33,880 nt of DNA from Holosporaceae bacterium (GTDB lineage Bacteria > Pseudomonadota > Alphaproteobacteria > UBA3830): positions 1-33,880 of the forward strand of contig JAITAU010000059.1 in NCBI GenBank assembly GCA_031283965.1, read 5' to 3'. Shown piece after piece: positions 25,208 through 33,140 of the stretch (its first letter is position 1; every line of letters starts with the position of its first letter). Below the pieces are notes generated by a model, which saw nothing but the letters and a program-made list of their open reading frames with translations, did no database searches and was not told where the DNA came from. The position numbers were made by a program, and so were the translations under genes.

Positions 25208-26233
25208 ATGAAGAAAGTAGCTCTCACTGGCGATAGGCCCACGGGAAATCTCCATCTGGGACATCTGGCGGGCTCCCTGATGAATCGCGTTCAGCTTCAG
25301 GATTCATTCGACCAATACGTCATGTTGGCCGACGTGCAGGCCCTAACCGACTACTTCGAAAACCCGCAGAAAGTAAAGGATAACATACTCGAGGTGGCCG
25401 CCGACTATCTGGCTGTGGGAATTGACCCGGAATTATCCACCATATTCATTCAATCCCAGATCCCTCAGCTGGCGGAACTCACCGTGTACTTCATGAATTT
25501 GGTGACCGTCAGCAGACTGGAGCGGAATCCCACCGTGAAGACGGAAATCGCTCAGAAGGAGTTCGGCCGATCCGTACCCACGGGCTTTCTCTGCTATCCA
25601 ATCAGCCAGGCGGCAGATATAACTGCCTTTGGGACAGACGTAGTGCCTGTGGGTGAAGATCAGCTGCCCATGATCGAGTTGGCCAACGAAATTGTTCGAA
25701 AATTCAACAGGCTTTACCAGACGGACTGCCTAAAAGAATCAGAAGCTCTTTTGGGTAAGACCACCAGACTGGTGGGGATAGACGGAAAGGCGAAAGCCAG
25801 TAAGTCTTTGAACAATGCAATTTTTTTGAATGACCCGCCGGAGATCATAAAACAAAAAGTCCAAGCCATGTACACGGATCCTGATCACATAAGGATTTCT
25901 GATCCGGGAAAGGTGGATGGAAATGTGGTTTTTGCGTATTTGGATGCGTTCTACGACAATGCGGAAGAAATCTCTTCCCTAAAACAACAATATTCCAATG
26001 GTGGCCTCGGTGACACGGCTTTGAAGTCACTTTTAAACGAATGTCTACAGAAAATGTTGCTACCTATACGGGAGAAAAGGAGATTTTTGCGGAAAAAAGA
26101 CATACTGGAAATATGTATTAATGGGACCCGGAAAGCAAAAAGTGTGGCGGCAGGAACACTCGCAGCGGTAAAAAGTGCACTTGGCATTAATTTTTTTAAC
26201 GAAATGCCCATGCAGGGGGAAAATCTCTATTGA
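25208..26233 (+). CDS. trpS: Tryptophanyl-tRNA synthetase
   Basis: TrpS charges tRNA-Trp; it is a class I synthetase. The 341-residue protein begins with the nucleotide-binding signature DRPTGNLHLGH (HLGH at 16-19, the HIGH motif). The KMSKS loop reads KASKS (196-200), a Met-to-Ala change; the catalytic Lys residues are kept. Other conserved pieces are ADVQALTDY, YPISQAADI and VPVGEDQLP. ATG 25208 has AAAGG upstream, and a good promoter lies in the preceding 75 bases. HU follows after 58 bases. Confidence 0.96.
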   Translation: MKKVALTGDRPTGNLHLGHLAGSLMNRVQLQDSFDQYVMLADVQALTDYFENPQKVKDNILEVAADYLAVGIDPELSTIFIQSQIPQLAELTVYFMNLVTVSRLERNPTVKTEIAQKEFGRSVPTGFLCYPISQAADITAFGTDVVPVGEDQLPMIELANEIVRKFNRLYQTDCLKESEALLGKTTRLVGIDGKAKASKSLNNAIFLNDPPEIIKQKVQAMYTDPDHIRISDPGKVDGNVVFAYLDAFYDNAEEISSLKQQYSNGGLGDTALKSLLNECLQKMLLPIREKRRFLRKKDILEICINGTRKAKSVAAGTLAAVKSALGINFFNEMPMQGENLY

Positions 26234-26237
26234 TTTT

Positions 26238-26263
26238 GCCGAAGAAAGCCGGCAGACTTCGGC
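26238..26263 (+). repeat. Inverted repeat just after trpS
   Basis: GCCGAAG (26238-26244) and CTTCGGC (26257-26263) form a perfect 7-bp stem around a 12-base loop that itself contains GCCGGC. It starts five bases after the trpS stop. No T-run follows, so it is not a standard intrinsic terminator. It could be an RNA-stabilising or attenuating hairpin before the HU gene. Confidence 0.45.
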
Positions 26264-26291
26264 CCTGTAGGTAGTTAATAGGAGTACATTT

Positions 26292-26564
26292 ATGAATAAG
26301 TCAGAACTGATCGATGCGTTATCGAAGAAGAGCGGCCTCACCAAGACCGACTCGGAGAAGGCCGTCAACTCTTTCGTAGGTATTGTGGAAGCGTCCCTGA
26401 AAAAAGGCCATGACGTGACCCTGGTGGGATTCGGTAGCTTCTCGGTGAAAAAGACCGCCGGACGCAGCGGGCGTAACTTCAAAACCGGAGCCACCATCGA
26501 CATTCCTCCACGGAAGTCTGTGCGGTTTAAGCCTGGGAAGAATCTTAAGGATTCCGTGAACTGA
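26292..26564 (+). CDS. hup: HU-family DNA-binding protein
   Basis: HU is a small abundant histone-like protein that bends DNA without strong sequence preference. The 90-residue product has the HU/IHF fold: two N-terminal helices (MNKSELIDALSKKSGL...), the saddle strand VTLVGFGSFSVKK, the DNA-grasping arm with GRNFKTGATIDIPP (its tip Pro intercalates DNA) and the ending VRFKPGKNLKDSVN. It resembles HU more than IHF. TAGGAG lies about seven bases upstream of ATG 26292. It sits between trpS and an outer-membrane protein gene on the same strand. Confidence 0.95.
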   Translation: MNKSELIDALSKKSGLTKTDSEKAVNSFVGIVEASLKKGHDVTLVGFGSFSVKKTAGRSGRNFKTGATIDIPPRKSVRFKPGKNLKDSVN

Positions 26565-26576
26565 CCCCTTCGTTTT

Positions 26577-26595
26577 CCGCCGTAGCGGCGGGAGG
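26577..26595 (+). promoter_or_regulatory. Hairpin overlapping the Shine-Dalgarno of the outer-membrane protein gene
   Basis: CCGCCG (26577-26582), loop TAG, CGGCGG (26586-26591) make a perfect 6-bp GC stem. The Shine-Dalgarno GGAGG (26591-26595) starts on the last stem base, and the ATG is at 26603. The stem could hinder ribosome access to the barrel-protein gene while leaving HU translation untouched. There is no T-run, so it is not an intrinsic terminator. Confidence 0.45.
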
Positions 26596-26602
26596 ATAAT
26601 GC

Positions 26603-27385
26603 ATGAAAAAGATTGTTGGGTTGCCTGCTTTGTTGGCGTTGCTGTCGTCGCTCAGTCAGATCGACGCCGCTTCCGCTGACGATGTTGCTGTTGCCAAAAG
26701 CGAGGCGCCCGCCGATATCGTCCCCGGTGGTGCAGAAGGTCCTCCTAAGGAAGAGTTCCTGGAGCTGTCAGAGCCTCATCGTAACGTCAGCGGAGCCTAC
26801 CTTGGGGTCGGCGCAGGGGTGTCTTTGATCTCCAACAGCATTCATTGCAAAAGAGACGGTCAGCCGGATATCGATTTCAAGAACAGCGCCTCCCAGTTCG
26901 ACCTGTCTCTGATCTTAGGTTTTGGGGCGCCGTTTTCTGGCCGATATTATGCCGGAATAGAGCTGGAATTGTTTAAACGGTTGTCGGAAAAGACTTCCTA
27001 TCACGATACCGGTCTTGTTGGCGTGCGTCATGTCGGTAACGTTGGTTTTAACATGGATGTGCGTTTCGGGTATTTGTTGCCGGAGCGTAGCTCCCTAGTC
27101 TACGTAACCGTCGGGTTTGCTAAGGTTCTCGGACGTGCCGTTTTCGACAATGGAGATCATCAGAGGAAGGGGGACCCGACGCAGGCATTCGGGTCCTACT
27201 ATCCAACGTTGGGGGTTGGGGCGGAACGTAAGATTAACCAGCTCTGGAACGTCCGTGGGGATTTACGCTTCTCAGTCACTTCGAAAGATGATAACAAGAA
27301 CGCCTACGTTCGCAATTTTCATTGGAAATTCGAGGGAAAACCGAGCCGAATAGCTCTCCGCGTATCCATCATCAGAAACATATAA
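26603..27385 (+). CDS. Small outer-membrane beta-barrel protein
   Basis: The 260-residue product has a signal peptide (MKKIVGLPALLALLSSL, cleavage near SADA/ASA at about 22-25). A low-complexity acidic and Pro-rich stretch (about 26-58) follows. Then come alternating hydrophobic strands typical of an 8-strand outer-membrane barrel: SGAYLGVGAGVSLI, FDLSLILGFGAPF, YYAGIELELFKRL, FNMDVRFGYLLP, SLVYVTVGFAKV, YPTLGVGAERKI and LRFSVTS. The family is probably the OmpA-like/Opacity-like porin group, but I cannot be more exact. The C terminus (ALRVSIIRNI) ends in Ile rather than Phe. A GC hairpin overlaps its Shine-Dalgarno. Confidence 0.75.
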   Translation: MKKIVGLPALLALLSSLSQIDAASADDVAVAKSEAPADIVPGGAEGPPKEEFLELSEPHRNVSGAYLGVGAGVSLISNSIHCKRDGQPDIDFKNSASQFDLSLILGFGAPFSGRYYAGIELELFKRLSEKTSYHDTGLVGVRHVGNVGFNMDVRFGYLLPERSSLVYVTVGFAKVLGRAVFDNGDHQRKGDPTQAFGSYYPTLGVGAERKINQLWNVRGDLRFSVTSKDDNKNAYVRNFHWKFEGKPSRIALRVSIIRNI

Positions 27386-27391
27386 AATCAT

Positions 27392-27420
27392 TTGAGTTGT
27401 TCACGTTCTAAGATTATCTT
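27392..27420 (+). promoter_or_regulatory. Candidate dnaN-recF promoter
   Basis: TTGAGT (27392-27397) and TATCTT (27415-27420) are separated by 17 bases. Each matches the sigma-70 consensus at four of six positions. They lie 25 bases before the dnaN ATG, after the end of the outer-membrane protein gene. This would let dnaN-recF be expressed separately from the genes upstream. Confidence 0.45.
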
Positions 27421-27444
27421 TAGTCGGTTATCTGGAGATTTGTG

Positions 27445-28548
27445 ATGAGAGCAAAGGTCGAAAAGCAGGATATTTTGCCGGCCGTAATGCGGGCGGTTAA
27501 TGTGGCGGACAAAAGATCCGTTGTCCAGAAATTATCCAACGTGCTACTTGATTTCAGCGATGGAAAGCTTCAGGTAAAGGCCACCGATCTGGACCATTCG
27601 ATCATCGAAAACGTGCCGGCGGCGGTGGACACCTTCGGCTCCGTGGCCGTGCCGGCTCATACGCTGAATGACATTGTGAGAAAGGCCGCTGACGGTGCCG
27701 TTCTGGAATTCACCCTTGTGGACAAAGGTAGCAAGTTGCTGGTGAATGCGGGCAAATCTAAATTCGAGTTGTCCACCTGGGATTGTGCCGAGTTTCCGCC
27801 CATAAACACCCTGAAAAATACCTGCTGTTTCAATATCAAATCCGCTGATTTTGTGAAACTCATCAACCGAACGAAATTTTCTATGTCCAACGAGGAGAGT
27901 CGCCACAATTTGAACGGCATATATCTCCACAAGGAGGATGACAGACTCAAGGCCGCTTCCACCGACGGCCATCGGCTGTCCGTTTCGGATATCTCCATAG
28001 ACACAAAGGAGAACATCCAGGGGGTGATAATTTCTAAAAAGACCGTCTTCGAGGTGAAGCGAATCCTCGAGTCCTTCTCAGGGGAAGTGGCTATCAGTTT
28101 CAGCGCCAATCAGGTGCAGTTCGCCGCCGGAGAGGTTATTTTCATCTCGAAACTGGTAGATGGAGTCTTCCCGGAATACAAGCGAGTTATACCGGAAATT
28201 TCCGGAGATTTTTTCTACGTCAAGCGGGCGGATTTTATCGAAATCATTGATCGCGTCTCCATAATTTCCGACGATAAGATAAGGTCCATAAAGTTGGAAT
28301 TGAGCAAAAATAATCTCTCCTGTCACGTGGTTAACAATAAGATCGGCAATGGTAGGGACGAAGTGGATGTGGCGTATTCCGGTAAGGAGTGGAGCGCCGG
28401 TTTCAACGCCAACTATCTGTTGGACGTTGCCCAGACTCTGCAGGGGGAGAAACTGAAAGTCTACGTCAAGGAATCCCTGTCTCCGATATTGATCGTTGAC
28501 GAATCTGAGCCGGAATCTCTCTTCGTCGTCATGCCAATGAGAATTTAA
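27445..28548 (+). CDS. dnaN: DNA polymerase III beta sliding clamp
   Basis: DnaN forms the ring that tethers DNA polymerase III to DNA. The 367-residue protein has three repeated clamp domains (about 1-120, 128-245 and 246-367). Conserved pieces are LQVKATDLDHSI, VPAHTLNDIVRKA, RHNLNGIYL, AASTDGHRLSV and the family C terminus VVMPMRI. ATG 27445 has GGAG eight bases upstream; a GTG lies one codon earlier. recF starts four bases after its stop. dnaA and gyrB, often neighbours of dnaN and recF, are not in the window. Confidence 0.96.
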   Translation: MRAKVEKQDILPAVMRAVNVADKRSVVQKLSNVLLDFSDGKLQVKATDLDHSIIENVPAAVDTFGSVAVPAHTLNDIVRKAADGAVLEFTLVDKGSKLLVNAGKSKFELSTWDCAEFPPINTLKNTCCFNIKSADFVKLINRTKFSMSNEESRHNLNGIYLHKEDDRLKAASTDGHRLSVSDISIDTKENIQGVIISKKTVFEVKRILESFSGEVAISFSANQVQFAAGEVIFISKLVDGVFPEYKRVIPEISGDFFYVKRADFIEIIDRVSIISDDKIRSIKLELSKNNLSCHVVNNKIGNGRDEVDVAYSGKEWSAGFNANYLLDVAQTLQGEKLKVYVKESLSPILIVDESEPESLFVVMPMRI

Positions 28549-28552
28549 ATTC

Positions 28553-29659
28553 TTGGAACCGGATCTTCTGAGACTGGGCTGCAGAAATTTTCGCTCCTAC
28601 CGAACGTTGCTTCTGAATTTTTCTTCGAAGTTCGTCGTTTTCTATGGGGAAAACGGAGCCGGCAAGACCAACGTGCTGGAGGCGATCTCCATGTTTTCCT
28701 CCGGTCGTGGATTGAGAAAGGCCCCAATGGCCGATCTCAATTCGGTGTCGTCGCCGGATTTTTCCTGGCGTCTGGAGCTGGTGTTGCATCTGGATGGCTA
28801 CAAGACATTTTTATCAACCGCCGCTCCCGGCGGGCGCCGCGTAGCCAAAATCGACAACTCCAACATTAATTCTTTATCGAAATTTGAGGAAATTTTTTGG
28901 TTGCTGTGGGTCGCTCCCGGGATGGACAGCATTTTCTCGGGACAAGGAGTGGATCGCCGAGGGTTTTTTGATCATCTGGTGACCGGGTACGACAAAGAGC
29001 ACAAAGCCAGGATGAAAAATCTCAACACACTGCAAAAAGAACGTCTCCAGGTGATTTTTTGGAAGAAGGATGAGAGGTGGCTTCAGGTTTTGGAGGAAAA
29101 AATAGCCATGGAAAATGTGAAAATTACAAAAGCGCGCCTGGAATTCATAGAGCTGCTCCACAGAACATTCGCCGACCATCCATCGGATTTTCTGAGGCCG
29201 AAAATCAGCATCTCCGGCGCAGTCGAGAAAATATACGAGGCACACAGCGAAGAAAGCGCCCTTCTGGAAATGGCGGCAGCCTTGAAAAAACAAAGATTCG
29301 AGGATGCAGAACGCCAGACAACTCAAACCAGCGCCCTGAGAACATTTTGGCGCACAACCCATGACAAAACCAATCTAGAGGCGACAAACTGCTCCATGGG
29401 AGAACAGAAGGCGTTTTTGATCTCCCTGATCCTGGCAGTAGCCCGCATATACCGGAGTCATCGGGCCGGTATACCGACGTTGCTGCTGGACGATCTCCTG
29501 GTGCATCTGGACGAGGTCAACAGACGCAAGCTTGTGCGAGAGCTCATCTCCATAGACGTGCAAACATTTTTCACCGGGACGGATCTGGATCTTTTCAGTG
29601 ATCTTTCCGACGTGGCCCAAGTTTATCACGTGGAGAAATCCATCTGCACGCCGGTGTAG
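28553..29659 (+). CDS. recF: DNA replication and repair protein RecF
   Basis: RecF is an SMC-like ATPase that, with RecO and RecR, loads RecA at gaps. The 368-residue protein starts with the family phrase LLRLGCRNFRSY, then Walker A GENGAGKT (32-39). Late in the sequence are the ABC-type signature CSMGEQKAFLIS (about 281) and Walker B with LLLDDLLVHLDEVNR (about 309). The start is TTG 28553, four bases after the dnaN stop. The Shine-Dalgarno is weak, so translation probably depends on dnaN. It is convergent with rnhB; the 40-base gap holds no clear hairpin. Confidence 0.93.
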   Translation: MEPDLLRLGCRNFRSYRTLLLNFSSKFVVFYGENGAGKTNVLEAISMFSSGRGLRKAPMADLNSVSSPDFSWRLELVLHLDGYKTFLSTAAPGGRRVAKIDNSNINSLSKFEEIFWLLWVAPGMDSIFSGQGVDRRGFFDHLVTGYDKEHKARMKNLNTLQKERLQVIFWKKDERWLQVLEEKIAMENVKITKARLEFIELLHRTFADHPSDFLRPKISISGAVEKIYEAHSEESALLEMAAALKKQRFEDAERQTTQTSALRTFWRTTHDKTNLEATNCSMGEQKAFLISLILAVARIYRSHRAGIPTLLLDDLLVHLDEVNRRKLVRELISIDVQTFFTGTDLDLFSDLSDVAQVYHVEKSICTPV

Positions 29660-29699
29660 AAAGAAACGCTACGACTCAGATGAAACCATGGCGTAAAAG

Positions 29700-30335
29700 T
29701 TAGGCAACGGTCTCTTGAAGCATGCTGCGAATTGGGGCGAAGGTCCTGCGGTGATGGGGAGTGACGCCGTACTTCCTGATGGCGGCGACGTGAGCCAGAG
29801 TTCCGTATCCGACATTTGTGTCCCAACCGTATTGGGGATACTCTTTCGCCAACAGCCGCATGGCCGCATCTCGATGTGCCTTGGCAAGGATGGAGGCAAG
29901 AGAGATGGCCAGAACCTTATCGTCGCCCTTCACCACTGTCTTCACCAGCGCGTGAGGCAAATCCGGAGCTCGATTCCCGTCCACCAGAGCGTACTCTTTC
30001 GTCAGTCCGAGGGCGGCATAGGCTCGAGCCATGGCCAGAAGAGCGGCTCTCAAGATATTAAGTGCATCGATTTCTTGGACGCTGGCCTGGCCAATGGAAT
30101 AGTGCAGCGACGGCTGCTCCAGTACCCAGTCCACAACATTTTTCCTCTGGATAGCGGTCATTTTCTTCGAATCGCGGACAACTAGGTTGCTTGCCTCCAA
30201 TCGCAGCGCCGACTCTTCGTCAATCCAGACTGCAGCAGCCACCACCGGACCGGCGAGAGGCCCTCTACCCACCTCATCCAGGCCAACGCTGTCATCTATC
30301 TTTATTTTATTTTCCCGGTACCAACCGAGGCTCAT
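29700..30335 (-). CDS. rnhB: Ribonuclease HII
   Basis: RNase HII removes ribonucleotides and RNA from RNA-DNA hybrids. The 211-residue protein has the N-terminal catalytic motif GLDEVGRGPLAGPVVAA (from residue 18; Asp20 and Glu21 are metal ligands) and RDSKKM. The later acidic motif YALVDGN and the segment SILAKAHRDAAM carry the remaining catalytic Asp residues. The C terminus has VGYGTLAH and HRRTFAPI, both typical. The start ATG 30335 overlaps the end of the antiporter gene as ATGA. Confidence 0.96.
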   Translation of the reverse strand: MSLGWYRENKIKIDDSVGLDEVGRGPLAGPVVAAAVWIDEESALRLEASNLVVRDSKKMTAIQRKNVVDWVLEQPSLHYSIGQASVQEIDALNILRAALLAMARAYAALGLTKEYALVDGNRAPDLPHALVKTVVKGDDKVLAISLASILAKAHRDAAMRLLAKEYPQYGWDTNVGYGTLAHVAAIRKYGVTPHHRRTFAPIRSMLQETVA

Positions 30336-31654
30336 TTCTTCACTTTTTTCTTGGCGTTATCCAGCGATTGGCGCGTTTTTTCCGAAACGTCGATGGACAG
30401 AGTATTCATCAGATCACGCATCCTACCGGAGAAATGATGCACTTTACGCATTTCCTTCTCTCCGGCCAGCTTGAAAAATTCCCAGGAGGACAGAATGTCC
30501 ACGTTCTTGCTGAGCGATCGACACCGCTCGGCGAAAATCAGCCACAAAGGACTCAACAGCAAACTGAGAGCCGTCAGGCTGATGAGAAATTTCATGCCGT
30601 AGCCACTCACCAGCCCTATCTTGCTGGCGGCGTATATTAACATGAAGGAAAACTCTCCGATGTGGGCCAACAGCACGCCGATCACAAAGGATTCCTTCAT
30701 GGGAAATTTGCACAGCCTCAGAACGAAAATGTTGATGCCGGTTTTGCCGAAGGCCACGAAAATCAGAGCCCCCGACATCAGAAAGAGATTGTCCCAAATG
30801 AAGCCGAGATCCACCAACAGCCCCACGCTGAGGAAGAATGTCATCAGGAGGATTTCCTCGATCGGATAGGATATGCTTTTAACCTTATCCCGTATATTGG
30901 AGTTACCCAGAATTAACCCGGCAATGAAGGCCCCAAAGGGAGCGGAAAGGCCGGCAACCTCCGCCATGACCGCGAATCCAAGACAAAAGCCGAACACCGT
31001 TAGCGCCAGCATGCTGTCATGCTTTCTTATGAAATTCGTGAATCTATGGATGTGCTGGTGGTATCTGGAGAAGTAGAAAATCAACCCCAGGGAGAACAGC
31101 ACGACAGCAGCAAACCTATAGATCTGATACTCCACGTCCTGGGAAGGCCCAAGGAAATTTATGATCAGCACCATCAGCAGCGAAACCAAATCCTGAGCAA
31201 TGAGTATACCGAATGTACTGGAGGCCACGCCGTCATGTCGATCCTTCAGATTTTCCAGCGATTTGACGGTCACGGCGGTGGAGGATAGCGTCATGCAGAA
31301 AGTTATCACGATTACGTGGCTATGAGACAGGTCCAACACATATCCCGCCACCAGGAGAACGCCGTAGAAGAAAGCGGCGGAGAGGGCGGTGGCCATCAGG
31401 GAAGTTTTCCAGATATTCTGAATTTTTTCGAAGGAAAGACTGAGACCGATGGTGAAGAGCAGGAACAAAATGCCCATTTCGGCAAATAGCTCCACCACTT
31501 CCCGATCAACGATGCACCGCACCCCCGACGGTCCCAGCAGAACGCCTGCCAGAACGTAGCCAAGAATCGGAGCATGACCAAAGGACGAGAGCGCCAAGCC
31601 AGATCCTGCAGCGCACAGAACAACAGAGGCTATTTTTGTTATGGTCCAATCCAT
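30332..31654 (-). CDS. Kef-type cation/proton antiporter membrane domain (CPA2 family)
   Basis: The 440-residue protein resembles KefB/KefC-type K+/H+ or Na+/H+ antiporters. It has about 12-13 membrane helices with conserved pieces GYVLAGVLLGPSG, EMGILFLLFTIGLSL, LSSTAVTVKSL, the helix GLSAPFGAFIAGLILG and LAHIGEFSFML. The HDGVASSTFGILIAQDLVSLLMV region carries the Asp expected in the ion path. No C-terminal Rossmann/TrkA-N domain is present; a charged tail of about 70 residues replaces it. I chose ATG 31654, which leaves about 10 residues before the first helix; TTG 31690, preceded by AAGGGG, is a possible earlier start. Four-base overlap with rnhB suggests an operon. Confidence 0.85.
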   Translation of the reverse strand: MDWTITKIASVVLCAAGSGLALSSFGHAPILGYVLAGVLLGPSGVRCIVDREVVELFAEMGILFLLFTIGLSLSFEKIQNIWKTSLMATALSAAFFYGVLLVAGYVLDLSHSHVIVITFCMTLSSTAVTVKSLENLKDRHDGVASSTFGILIAQDLVSLLMVLIINFLGPSQDVEYQIYRFAAVVLFSLGLIFYFSRYHQHIHRFTNFIRKHDSMLALTVFGFCLGFAVMAEVAGLSAPFGAFIAGLILGNSNIRDKVKSISYPIEEILLMTFFLSVGLLVDLGFIWDNLFLMSGALIFVAFGKTGINIFVLRLCKFPMKESFVIGVLLAHIGEFSFMLIYAASKIGLVSGYGMKFLISLTALSLLLSPLWLIFAERCRSLSKNVDILSSWEFFKLAGEKEMRKVHHFSGRMRDLMNTLSIDVSEKTRQSLDNAKKKVKK

Positions 31655-31748
31655 TTCCACCAACTTTGAAGGGGCAACTCCGCGATCCAAAGAACCGCCC
31701 CTTAATTCTAAACAACAAGTGGTTAAATTTCACAAATTTTTGCAACTT

Positions 31749-31790
31749 TTTTATGCCAGCAATCCAATTTCCAAAGGAAGTGGCATAAAA
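31749..31790. repeat. 10-bp perfect inverted repeat in the antiporter / tRNA-Glu gap
   Basis: TTTTATGCCA (31749-31758) and TGGCATAAAA (31781-31790) are exact reverse complements, with 22 bases between them. The match extends outward to ACTT/AAGT if two extra T are bulged. A smaller dyad TTCC-AAA-GGAA sits inside. It lies in the 289-base non-coding stretch between the divergently read antiporter gene and tRNA-Glu. It may be an operator or a residue of a mobile element. Apart from this and the tRNA promoter I see nothing else in the stretch. Confidence 0.5.
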
Positions 31791-31901
31791 GTAACAAGCG
31801 TTACGGGCCTACTTTGTGGCTGCTCCACAAAATTTTCTCTTCCGTTCAGACGTACCCTCTGAAATAACGGCTGCATTGGGCAATCCGCAGAGACATTGCA
31901 C

Positions 31902-31928
31902 TTGATTTCGAATGCCGGTTGTTATAGC
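31902..31928 (+). promoter_or_regulatory. Candidate tRNA-Glu promoter
   Basis: An extended -10, TG-T-TATAGC (hexamer 31923-31928), lies 16 bases before the 5' end of tRNA-Glu. TTGATT (31902-31907) is upstream at 15 bases, a short spacer; TTGCAC (31896-31901) is another -35-like hexamer further out. The short distance to the mature 5' end suits a tRNA promoter. Confidence 0.4.
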
Positions 31929-31943
31929 TTGCCCCAGAGCCCT

Positions 31944-32016
31944 GTCCCCATCGTCTAGAGGCCCAGGACGTCGCCCTTTCACGGCGACAACGCGAGTTCG
32001 AATCTCGCTGGGGACG
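31944..32016 (+). tRNA. tRNA-Glu (anticodon TTC)
   Basis: The 73-base cloverleaf folds fully. The acceptor is GTCCCCA/TGGGGAC with discriminator G at 32016. The D stem is GTCT/GGAC, the anticodon stem TCGCC/GGCGA around loop CTTTCAC (anticodon TTC), and the T stem GCGAG/CTCGC around loop TTCGAAT. CCA is not encoded (the next bases are CTG), so it must be added enzymatically. It is a single tRNA, transcribed towards rlpA, which lies convergently 37 bases on. Confidence 0.96.
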
Positions 32017-32052
32017 CTGGTTTTCGCGGTTTGCATAGCGATGACACGAGAT

Positions 32053-32607
32053 CTAGTACGGCTTTCTCCCATGTATGATTGCGGCCATCCGGCTAGCACT
32101 GGGAAGACAGGTGACCCTGACTCTGGCGAACCCTTTGTTCCTGAACCCTAAAAGCTGCGCCGCCCGCTGGCTAACGTCGATTATGCGCCTGTTGGTCTTG
32201 GCGAAGGGCCCACGATCGTTGACCAACAGCTTTATCTTTCTGCCATTCTCCAAATTTTCCACCAGTACGATGGATGGCAGCGGCAGCGTTCGATGGGCCG
32301 CAGTCAATTTGTTTTTGTCGAATATTCTGCCGGTGGCGGTTGGGCGTCCGTGACAATCGTATCCATACCAACTGGCTTCGCCGACTGCGGCGTAGCGGTA
32401 ATGCACCTGCGGATAATACATCACACCGTTCACCACGTATGGCCTTTCGCTGCCGGCGTGCCAGTATTTTTCGCCGCCATAAGGACCGGACACTGAAGAA
32501 CAGGCACTTAGCAGGAGTAGAGCCATGAGCCAACAGACTGCAGGAAGAGATTTTTGTTGTCCTGGTGATGGAAATCTTAACATTTTTTCGCTAGTATTGC
32601 TCTTCAT
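32053..32607 (-). CDS. rlpA: RlpA-family septal ring lytic transglycosylase / lipoprotein
   Basis: RlpA is an outer-membrane lipoprotein with a double-psi beta-barrel. In Pseudomonas it acts as a lytic transglycosylase on denuded peptidoglycan at the septum. The 184-residue product has a lipoprotein signal with lipobox LSAC (Cys36). The barrel follows: GEASWYGYDCHGRPTATG (about 76-93), LTAAHRTLPLPS and the catalytic-type segment VNDRGPF (about 148-154). IIDVSQRAAQLLGF closes the domain. The C-terminal SPOR domain of many RlpA proteins is absent. ATG 32607 is used; ATG 32583 is an alternative with a shorter n-region. It is divergent from the Smr gene with only 29 bases between. Confidence 0.9.
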   Translation of the reverse strand: MKSNTSEKMLRFPSPGQQKSLPAVCWLMALLLLSACSSVSGPYGGEKYWHAGSERPYVVNGVMYYPQVHYRYAAVGEASWYGYDCHGRPTATGRIFDKNKLTAAHRTLPLPSIVLVENLENGRKIKLLVNDRGPFAKTNRRIIDVSQRAAQLLGFRNKGFARVRVTCLPSASRMAAIIHGRKPY

Positions 32608-32636
32608 ACCGGACGCTTGTCTCCATCGGTTAAGCC

Positions 32637-33098
32637 ATGCAAAAGACGATGAAAGACCACCTACGCTCAGTAAAACCGCTGACCATCAGGAATCCTACCA
32701 TAGAATTGTGTGAAACAAAACGGAAATTGCCGCCGAGGAAACGACCGCCAAACCCATCCAACGTACATTCACCGAGACGGAGCGAGCCCTCGCCGCTGAG
32801 CAGGAAATCTTCGAGAAAATTCGACTTCAGCCGGAGGATTGATCTGCATGGCCTGAGCCAAAACGATGCTTTTCAGGCGCTGATTGAGTTTTTTGTCCGC
32901 TGCCAATCGGAAAAAGTGAAGAAAATACTTGTGATAACCGGCGGAAATTGGCTGAAGGAGTCTCCTCTGCGAGATTCTTTCATGAAATGGGTTCAGGACT
33001 CCTTCGGGGATTACGTGGTCTCCTGTTCCCAGGCGAATTTGCGCCACGGAGGCCAGGGAGCGTTCTATGTGACGCTGAAAAAGCCTCCGTGCGAGTAG
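32637..33098 (+). CDS. Smr-domain protein (MutS2 C-terminal-like)
   Basis: Smr domains are small nuclease-like modules found alone or at the end of MutS2. The 153-residue protein has a basic, Pro- and Arg-rich N-terminal tail (about 1-62). The Smr domain follows, with IDLHGLSQNDAF (68-79), the strand and loop LVITGGN (98-104), SPLRDSF and the closing LRHGGQGAFYVTLKK (135-149). The DLHG and HGG motifs mark the family. Stand-alone Smr proteins are common in alphaproteobacteria, but their substrate is usually unknown. ATG 32649 is an alternative start; neither has a strong Shine-Dalgarno. Confidence 0.88.
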   Translation: MQKTMKDHLRSVKPLTIRNPTIELCETKRKLPPRKRPPNPSNVHSPRRSEPSPLSRKSSRKFDFSRRIDLHGLSQNDAFQALIEFFVRCQSEKVKKILVITGGNWLKESPLRDSFMKWVQDSFGDYVVSCSQANLRHGGQGAFYVTLKKPPCE

Positions 33099-33140
33099 CG
33101 GATGCGGCTCCGGCCGAACAATCTACTATTTTTTAGACAA

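Noticed and set aside
26238-26263. Intrinsic terminator after trpS
   Set aside because: The stem is good but no T-run follows on the plus strand, so it is listed only as an inverted repeat.
33099-33140. Possible terminator between the Smr gene and the convergent secreted-protein gene
   Set aside because: A weak GC dyad is followed by TATTTTTT only after a gap of more than ten bases, and the stem is imperfect.
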